From Trichodesmium sp. MAG_R04 (GTDB taxonomy: Bacteria > Cyanobacteriota > Cyanobacteriia > Cyanobacteriales > Microcoleaceae): 8,876 nucleotides of DNA. Shown here piece by piece: positions 1-5,700 of this stretch. A model generated the notes under the pieces. That model did no database searches, was not told where the DNA came from, and was given only the letters and a program-made list of their open reading frames with translations. Each line of letters opens with the position of its first letter. Positions within the stretch are counted from its first letter, which is position 1. Both the position numbers and the translations under genes were made by a program. The stretch covers positions 1 to 8,876 of the forward strand of contig JAKQYG010000145.1 of the NCBI GenBank assembly GCA_023356515.1, in the 5' to 3' direction.

Positions 1-895
1 GCAAAGGAGCGATCGCTTCTATCAACTCCCCAGAAACCGGATGTTGTAACTCCAGTCGCCAAGCATGAAGAGCTTGACCAGTTAAATTTACCCCCACTGA
101 ACGACCCTTCCCATAAATAGCATCACCCACAATAGGAGATCCTATTTGAGCGCTATGAACCCGAATTTGATGAGTCCGCCCAGTCTCCAAGCGAAACAAC
201 ATCATAGAAAAGTTTCCCAAACGCTCCTTAACTTTCCAATGAGTAACAGCAAATTTCCCTCCTCTCTCCATTGGAGTTACTGCCATTTTCTTGCGGTCTA
301 CCCGATGACGACCTATAGGTAAATCTATAGTACCACTATCCGTTTTCGGACTACCATAAACCACACCCAAATATTCTCGTCTTGCTGTTTTTGCTTGCAA
401 CTGCCCCTGCAAATGTTGATAAGCTTGGTCTGTTTTTGCTACCATGATCGCGCCAGTAGTATCCTTATCCAACCGATGCACAATACCCGGCCGTTGAACT
501 CCGCCAATACCTGCCAAAGATTTACAATGAGCCAAAAGTGCATTTACTAAAGTACCTTCTGAATGTCCAGGTGCTGGGTGTACAACTAAACCTGCAGGTT
601 TATTGATAATTAACAAAGCATCATCTTCATAGAGAATATCTAAAGGAAGATTATTAGCTTTTATTGCCAAAGGAGTTGGTGGCGGAATAGTTACAATAAT
701 TTTATCACCCTTTTGTACTGTTGCTTTTTTAGAAGTACAGAGGTTATCATTTACTTTCACATTACCTTGGGAGATTAACTTTTGAATATATGATCGCGAT
801 AAGTCGGGTATTTGTTGAGACAACCAAAGATCCAAACGTTGAGTTATTCCATACCCACTATTCACTTCCAAAATAACTGGACTTTCATTACTCAT
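1..895 (-). CDS. RluD-family 23S rRNA pseudouridine synthase (3'-truncated by window edge)
   Basis: Converts specific uridines in large-subunit rRNA to pseudouridine in the cytoplasm. Reading the minus strand from the ATG at 895-893 gives 298 open codons to the edge; the C-terminus lies outside the window. An S4 RNA-binding domain occupies about residues 16-75 (QRLDLWLSQQIPDLSRSYIQ). The catalytic domain starts near residue 85 (ILYEDDALLIINKPAGLVVHP). The signature HRLDKDTTG is at 140-148, with the catalytic Asp at 143, and RTHQIRVH at 240-247 is the second conserved block. The start is well fixed, because an in-frame TAA lies five codons upstream with no other ATG between. There is no strong Shine-Dalgarno. 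Family membership is clear. Which uridines it modifies cannot be read from sequence: E. coli RluD acts on helix 69, but cyanobacteria carry several paralogues, so no symbol is given. It is divergent from ilvN. Confidence 0.93.
   Translation of the reverse strand, partial: MSNESPVILEVNSGYGITQRLDLWLSQQIPDLSRSYIQKLISQGNVKVNDNLCTSKKATVQKGDKIIVTIPPPTPLAIKANNLPLDILYEDDALLIINKPAGLVVHPAPGHSEGTLVNALLAHCKSLAGIGGVQRPGIVHRLDKDTTGAIMVAKTDQAYQHLQGQLQAKTARREYLGVVYGSPKTDSGTIDLPIGRHRVDRKKMAVTPMERGGKFAVTHWKVKERLGNFSMMLFRLETGRTHQIRVHSAQIGSPIVGDAIYGKGRSVGVNLTGQALHAWRLELQHPVSGELIEAIAPL
9..16. repeat. HIP1 octamer GCGATCGC
   Basis: One copy of the highly iterated palindrome typical of many cyanobacterial genomes, here inside the rluD-like coding sequence. 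It is taxonomic support only; nothing in the sequence suggests a local function. Confidence 0.6.
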
Positions 896-950
896 AAAAC
901 TCGTAAATTATCACCCCGGTCCGACCTGCATTTTTATTCTGACACTTTGT

Positions 951-979
951 ATTGTAGCATACAGAGGTTTTCATTTCAA
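951..979 (-). promoter_or_regulatory. Sigma-70 type promoter for the rluD-like gene
   Basis: On the minus strand TTGAAA (979-974) is followed by exactly 17 bases and then TACAAT (956-951), with a TG one base before the -10 (extended -10). Both hexamers match consensus at five of six positions. The predicted transcript start is near 944, giving a leader of about 50 bases before the ATG at 895. This is the best promoter match in the window, but it was found by eye only. Confidence 0.65.
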
Positions 980-989
980 TAGACAAGAC

Positions 990-1015
990 TAGGTGAGTTC
1001 CTAGGAACTTACCTA
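990..1015. repeat. 26-bp near-perfect palindrome, possible operator
   Basis: Twelve-base arms TAGGTGAGTTCC and GGAACTTACCTA flank a central TA. The arms are complementary except for one G/T pair, and the centre is CCTAGG. The right-hand end of the -35 of the rluD-like promoter lies only 11 bases away. It could be the operator of a dimeric regulator of the divergent genes, or a transcript hairpin, although no U-run follows it in either direction. No regulator family is assigned. Confidence 0.5.
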
Positions 1016-1189
1016 CAAGGTTTTGGTTGTGATGATATAGTTAATAGATCTCAAAAGTGCTGTAATTGATTGAAAGGGGAAAAATCAGATTTTTTACAGT
1101 GAAACCATTCACTTTTCATCCATATTTTTAAAAATGCCGTTTTCAAGTTCTTGCCCCATTAGATAAACATTGTTTGTGAAATTACCAAA

Positions 1190-1217
1190 TTGTCTAACTC
1201 ATATTCTAGTATAAGAT
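1190..1217 (+). promoter_or_regulatory. Weak promoter candidate for ilvN
   Basis: TTGTCT (1190-1195), a 16-base spacer, then TAAGAT (1212-1217), 37 bases before the ilvN ATG. The region is very AT-rich, so hexamers of this quality arise by chance. It is listed because it is the best-placed candidate. Confidence 0.25.
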
Positions 1218-1254
1218 AACTGAATATTAAATATATTTCTATTGAATTTAGAGA

Positions 1255-1779
1255 ATGAAACATACTCTTTCTGTTTTAGTTGAAGACGAAGCGGGAGTTT
1301 TGACCCGTATTGCTGGTTTATTTGCCCGTCGTGGTTTTAATATTGAAAGTCTAGCAGTTGGCCCAGCAGAACAAACTGGTATTTCTCGAATTACAATGGT
1401 AGTACCTGGAGATAATGGGATTATTGAACAGTTGACCAAGCAATTATATAAGTTGGTTAATGTTTTGAAAGTACAGGATATTACGGCTATTCCCTGTGTA
1501 GAACGAGAATTAATGCTAATCAAGATTAATACTACTACAACTATGCGCTCAGAAGTGATAGAGATCGTAAATATTTTCCGGGCTCGGGTAGTAGACCTAG
1601 GAGAAGACTCATTAACTATTGAAGTAGTAGGAGATCCAGGAAAAATGGTAGCTATTGTCCAAATGCTTTCTAAATATGGTATTCGTGAAATTGCAAGAAC
1701 AGGAAAAATAGCTTTAACTCGTGAGTCTGGTGTTAATACTGAATTTCTGAAACTTCAAACTTTAGAAGCCAAGGTATAA
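1255..1779 (+). CDS. ilvN: Acetolactate synthase small (regulatory) subunit
   Basis: Regulatory partner of the acetolactate synthase catalytic subunit (IlvB type), which makes acetolactate or acetohydroxybutyrate in the first shared step of valine, leucine and isoleucine synthesis. In this family the small subunit activates the enzyme and mediates valine feedback. The 174 residues match the normal bacterial length. An N-terminal ACT domain spans about residues 2-76 (LSVLVEDEAGVLTRIAGLF, RGFNIESLAVG). Gly14 and Asn29, which line the valine site in E. coli IlvH, are present, while E. coli Asn11 is Asp here, as I recall for cyanobacterial copies. The C-terminal ALS small-subunit domain follows (RSEVIEIVNIFRARVVD, VVGDPGKM, GIREIARTGKIAL). 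The ATG is preceded by AGAG, placed too close for a good ribosome site, yet the N-terminus aligns with the family start. It stands alone: no ilvB or ilvC is in the window. E. coli would call it ilvH or ilvN. Confidence 0.96.
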   Translation: MKHTLSVLVEDEAGVLTRIAGLFARRGFNIESLAVGPAEQTGISRITMVVPGDNGIIEQLTKQLYKLVNVLKVQDITAIPCVERELMLIKINTTTTMRSEVIEIVNIFRARVVDLGEDSLTIEVVGDPGKMVAIVQMLSKYGIREIARTGKIALTRESGVNTEFLKLQTLEAKV

Positions 1780-1903
1780 GTATTTTCAGGGATAGAAATT
1801 AGTAGAAAGTTAATTATGTGGAATAGGAAATAGTAATTTGAACTTTTATCTTAAGTTTAAGCCCCACTATTTTTTTCTCTAACAATCTAAATTACTATGA
1901 ATT

Positions 1904-2034
1904 ATATCATGTTCGGATAATCACTAACTATAAAGTTATTGCGACTGAAACGAAATGGAAGGAAGCAATATCAAGGGTTTGAGATTTTTCCTCCATCTAT
2001 ATACTAATCATAACTATTCAACCGAACATGATAT
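1904..2034. mobile_element. Inverted-repeat element A, copy 1 (MITE-like, 131 bp)
   Basis: Exact 13-base terminal inverted repeats, ATATCATGTTCGG at 1904-1916 and CCGAACATGATAT at 2022-2034, bound a segment with no coding capacity. An inner hairpin, ATGGAAGGAA (1955-1964) with TTCCTCCAT (1988-1996), pairs apart from a one-base bulge. The ends are shared with the element at 2484-2611: CGGATAATCACT on the left and the block from AACTATT through CCGAACATGATATTATTA on the right. No transposase is present, so any movement would need help from elsewhere. The exact outer boundary and target duplication are not clear. Confidence 0.65.
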
Positions 2035-2111
2035 TATTACTGATTTAAGTTAAATTTTTAGCTAAATTATACTCTGTGAAATCTTGGAAATTAATTAGTC
2101 AATTATTCAAT

Positions 2112-2152
2112 TACTCCTTTTCTTAGCCTTAGCTAATTAGGAGTATTTTTTT
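2112..2152 (+). terminator. Rho-independent terminator, probably ending the ilvN transcript
   Basis: An outer seven-base stem, TACTCCT (2112-2118) with AGGAGTA (2139-2145), encloses an inner five-base stem, TTAGC (2123-2127) with GCTAA (2132-2136), and a four-base loop. Seven Ts follow at 2146-2152. The minus-strand reading has no U-run after the stem, so it acts in the plus direction. It lies 332 bases beyond the ilvN stop, with element A1 in between. Confidence 0.7.
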
Positions 2153-2196
2153 GTCTAAGAATTACTTGGTAGATTAGTTTCTCTTTGAGGTTAAAG

Positions 2197-2236
2197 TAAG
2201 TACTTATGCAAAATTAATTGGTAGTCCTGCATAGTA
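2197..2236. repeat. Short hairpin-forming repeat
   Basis: TACTTATGCA (2201-2210) and TGCATAGTA (2228-2236) are inverted copies apart from one extra base. The left arm overlaps the perfect palindrome TAAGTACTTA (2197-2206). It may be the end of a decayed mobile element or a simple dyad; no flanking duplication was found. Confidence 0.35.
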
Positions 2237-2372
2237 ATGGTCAAGTACAAATTGTGGCATTGTAATGATGTATGAACCCATATTCCGTACGACAAAACAT
2301 AGTACTCAAGCTAGCGATTGAAAGCCTTGCCTGATAATAATCATGAAGTTTGTAAGCAACAATACATATTAC

Positions 2373-2390
2373 ATAACTATTAATAGTTAT
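2373..2390. repeat. 18-bp perfect palindrome
   Basis: ATAACTATTAATAGTTAT is perfectly self-complementary and directly precedes the MITE-like element. Its half ATAACTATT also occurs just inside the right end of both A elements (around 2010-2018 and 2588-2596). That suggests a remnant of A-element ends rather than an independent site. Confidence 0.5.
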
Positions 2391-2391
2391 C

Positions 2392-2478
2392 AGGACTTAC
2401 GCAGGACCACTATATATAGTGCGAAAATCATTATTTTCAAGATATTGCCACTATAATTAGTGCTGTAGCGTAAGTCCT
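2392..2478. mobile_element. MITE-like element with AGGACTTACGC termini (87 bp)
   Basis: Perfect 11-base outer inverted repeats, AGGACTTACGC (2392-2402) and GCGTAAGTCCT (2468-2478), extend as imperfect 30-base inverted repeats matching at 24 of 30 positions. Each arm ends in its own dyad: CACTATATATAGTG (2408-2421, perfect) and CACTATAATTAGTG (2449-2462, near-perfect). AGTTAT is repeated directly at 2385-2390 and 2480-2485, leaving one extra base on each side, which fits a six-base target duplication. There is no coding capacity. Ends reading AGGACTTACGC are, from memory, common on cyanobacterial insertion sequences and their MITEs; the family is not assigned. Confidence 0.72.
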
Positions 2479-2483
2479 AAGTT

Positions 2484-2611
2484 ATATTATATTCGGATAA
2501 TCACTTATAATAAACTTTTGGTTTGTAGTCCGGCTAAACCCTTAACTGTAGATAGGTTTTTAGCCTTAATACGAGCTTCAATTATAATAACTATTTAACC
2601 GAACATGATAT
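2484..2611. mobile_element. Inverted-repeat element A, copy 2 (MITE-like, 128 bp)
   Basis: Left end ATATTATATTCGG (2484-2496) and right end CCGAACATGATAT (2599-2611). The right end is identical to copy 1, and the left end differs at two positions. The shared ends continue inward as CGGATAATCACT on the left and AACTATTTAACCG on the right. The centre is unrelated to copy 1 but also forms a hairpin, GGCTAAA (2532-2538) with TTTAGCC (2559-2565). The left end touches the six-base repeat flanking the neighbouring MITE. Confidence 0.6.
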
Positions 2612-2649
2612 TATTAGTAATCATAGAGGCTGCAATGCGTTTTCTTCTT

Positions 2650-2670
2650 AAAAAAATACTTGTATAGTAT
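2650..2670 (-). terminator. Weak AU-only terminator candidate downstream of rpoC2
   Basis: On the minus strand ATACT (2670-2666) and AGTAT (2660-2656) can pair around a five-base loop, followed by six Ts (2655-2650). The stem has only one G-C pair, so it would be weak. It is about 105 bases past the rpoC2 stop and is the only hairpin plus U-run I found there. Confidence 0.2.
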
Positions 2671-2774
2671 ATTTGTGGTACATAATATGGGATAAAAAAC
2701 CCTTACCTGCTGTTCCAACATTGGTATTTTTGGAGAGTTCTATTGCTGAGAGCTGAATGTTAATCGCTCTATAC

Positions 2775-5700
2775 CTAAATTAACTCTGGTGGATTCTGAT
2801 CAAAATCATCATAACCATCATAAACATCATCACTATCATCGTCATCATCTATTAAATCATCCTCCAGGTCATTAGGGAAACTAGAATCAAAATTATCAGG
2901 TGTGAAATCTGAATCAAAACTACCATTTAGGAAATCTGAATCATCTAAAGCCGACTCAGACTTATCTTTAACCGGAGAAAACTCAGACATACTATCATCA
3001 ATCAATTGACCTTTCTTTTGAGATGTGCTTTGAGAATCCGCAAGATTCTGATTCACAGATGACAAATTTAGATTATTTTCCAATTCTAATGAACGCGCTG
3101 TTTTATCATCTAAAACCACACTCTGCAAATCATTCTCCTCAAAGGGAACCCCATCATCATCCCAACTCTGTTCCAAGCTATTAATCTCTGCATTTAGAGC
3201 ATCTTCATAAGCATTAAAACCAGTACCAGCAGGAATCAATCGCCCAATAATTACATTCTCCTTCAATCCCCTTAACCAATCGGACTTACCTTCAATCGCA
3301 GCCTCCGTTAACACCCGTGTAGTCTCTTGGAAACTTGCTGCTGAAATAAAGCTATCTGTATTCAGCGATGCTTTTGTAATCCCTAACAACATTGGTGTAT
3401 ATTGAGCAGTTGCTCCACCCGTAATAGACATAGCCTCATTAACTTGTTCCACTTGTCGTAACTCTATCAACTCCCCAGGCAACATCGTAGTATCACCACC
3501 GTCATCAATCCTCACCTTGGCTGTCATCTGACGTACAATTACCTCAATATGCTTATCAGAAATATCTATACCCTGAGACTGATAAACTGCCTGCACTTGA
3601 TTGACCAAGAACTTCTGACATGCCTCAAAACTCCTCAAACAAGCTGCATAAGTACTTTGATGTTCCCGGTAATAGTTGAAGAAAGTCTCCAAAATTTCAT
3701 GGGGATTCAGAGGCCCATCCGTCAGAGGCTCACCTACATCAACATTTTGTCCATCAGCAACAATCACATTCTGTCCATGACCTAGAGGATAATCTGTGAT
3801 TGTTCCATCACTGGAAACCACGCTTATCTCCACATTATCATCATTAATATTAACCTGAGCTTGACCAGGATACTTGACTAAAATACAAGACTCTTTTGGC
3901 TTTCGTGCCTCTAACAACTCTTCAATCCGAGGTAAACCCTGAATAATATCCCCAGTTTTAGTCCGCTCAAACACCAACAATACCAAACTATCCCCCCGTT
4001 GCACTAAATCTCCATCCATAGTCAGCAATACCGCACCCGCAGACACACGATAAGGTCTCCCTTTACGTAAGATTACCTGATAGCTTTTACTGCCATCATC
4101 TAAAACAGTTTGCTCAATTTTAGATACCATACCAGAGTGTGGAATAAATGTTCCAGGAGCAATTTCAGTACCAGCAACCAATAAGTTACCTTCAGCTACA
4201 GAGGGTAAAGTCTTAACTGGTATTTTAACTAAATCTGCTTCTCGGACTATCAAAATACGGCGAATAGCTTCTGAACCTTCTCGGATACCCCGAACCTCCC
4301 CAGATTCTTTAGATAAAATTTCTGTGCGAGATATTACTCCTCTAGCTTTGATTAAATCTCCATCTTCAACTAATAATCTAGTATTAGTACTGCCATGAGT
4401 TGTATCTGCTACTACATCCCGGCGAATCACCAAAGACTCCAAAATTACCAACTGCAAACGCATTACGTCCTCTTCCTCCGGGTATGGTGATAACTCAATA
4501 TCAGCAGCTAATTGAGGAGCTTCTTCTCCAATCTCCAATACTAACTGGGTCCGCAGCAATTCTATACCTTCTACAGATTTAACTCTTTCCCCATCCTTAA
4601 AAGGAATCCTTTGTACTGCCCGTAATTCAATAGAAGAATTAATTGATTTCTGAGAAGGTACACTAGGTTCATCAGGTACATGAAACTCATTCACAGGTCG
4701 TAATAATAACCCAGGACCCTCTGGTGTTTCTATATACTCAACGTATTTGAGCTCAGATGTCACTAATCCTGGAATTACTTCCTGTCCAGGTGTAACAATT
4801 TGACCATCTATCATGGTTAAATCCCCTAAATCTATTTGATAGTCACCACTATGTAGTTGTCCTGGTTTAATGACAACTTCTCTGAGAATGTCATTTTTCT
4901 GTTGTACTTCTGCAACTCCATTAGACTGACAAAAAATATCCTTAACTATTTCTGTGCCAGCTTCCACATATTGGCCATCTTCTACCAAGAGTAGAGATAT
5001 GTCTTTATTGACTTCATGGCATTCTTCAGGTATCCATAGTAATGTGCCACCTTTGACTACTTCATAACCTTGTTTCGCTTTCCCACGTTTGAGGACTTCT
5101 ACTCCAGCATATTTAATAATACCACCTGTAGAAGTTTGATAATGTTCATCTAAAAGTTCAGCAATAACTTCATGGTTGCCGACCTTACTACCAGGATTAA
5201 CTTTAAGGGCAAAGCGTTGATTATTTTTGGTCTCAATAATATACTGCTCGCGGTTAGAAATACTTTCTAAATAAACTTTTGCTTGGTCTAGTTGTACACT
5301 TGCAGTAATCACCTCAATCTCACGGGACAAATTATCGAACCCTTTGCTAGATACTGGCAGTTGGGGAGAAGTAGCTGTTATTGACTCTTCTAACTGATCT
5401 ATTGTTGATTCTTGAGTCGTTTGGGCCAAAACATTTGCATCAGTTTGCTCTCCAAGACTATACACAGGAGAGGAAGAGATTCGTACCACACCACCATGTT
5501 CTGTTACCAATTTAGTTTCCGCCAGTACGCTATTAATATTAATCGTAGTACCATTTTTTACCATTGGTTCTGCACCTGGCGGCAAATTATATACTTCTCC
5601 TTCCAATACCCATATCAAACCACCTCTTTGAGCAATGCGAGTTGTTGTTCCTTGTTTATCTACTTTTTCTTCTTGCACCAACTGAGCAAATCTAAGTTCT

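Larger units (their letters stand above)
896..1254. other. Divergent intergenic region between the rluD-like gene and ilvN
   Basis: A stretch of 359 bases with no credible ORF. It holds the minus-strand promoter for the rluD-like gene (951-979), a 26-bp near-perfect palindrome (990-1015), and a weak plus-strand promoter candidate for ilvN (1190-1217). It also has short AT-rich dyads: AGTGAA/TTCACT with a four-base loop at 1099-1114, and the palindrome ATTTTTAAAAAT at 1125-1136. I see no leader peptide rich in branched-chain residues and no recognisable riboswitch before ilvN. Confidence 0.7.
1780..2774. other. Intergenic region of about 1 kb with small mobile elements between convergent ilvN and rpoC2
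   Basis: No credible gene on either strand; the longest open stretches are a few tens of codons without ribosome sites. From left to right it holds inverted-repeat element A1 (1904-2034), a plus-strand intrinsic terminator (2112-2152), a hairpin-forming repeat (2197-2236), an 18-bp palindrome (2373-2390), an 87-bp MITE-like element (2392-2478), inverted-repeat element A2 (2484-2611) and a weak AU-only minus-strand terminator candidate (2650-2670). Both flanking genes are transcribed toward it. It looks like a tolerant landing site for small transposable elements. Confidence 0.75.

Noticed and set aside
1190..1254. NtcA-type operator (GTA-N8-TAC) before ilvN
   Set aside because: No match to the full motif was found; the GTA at about 1209 lacks the second half-site at the right spacing.
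1248..1523. Open reading frame of 91 codons antisense to ilvN
   Set aside because: It lies fully inside the well-supported ilvN frame on the other strand, has no recognisable domain and no ribosome site, and is a codon-bias shadow.
2265..2321. Small plus-strand ORF starting MMYEPIFRTTKH (18 codons)
   Set aside because: No ribosome site, very short, and in a region full of repeats; expected by chance.
1780..2774. CRISPR array or tRNA gene in the repeat-rich spacer
   Set aside because: The repeats are inverted pairs of two families, not regularly spaced direct repeats, and no cloverleaf with the conserved TTCGANNC-type arm was seen.
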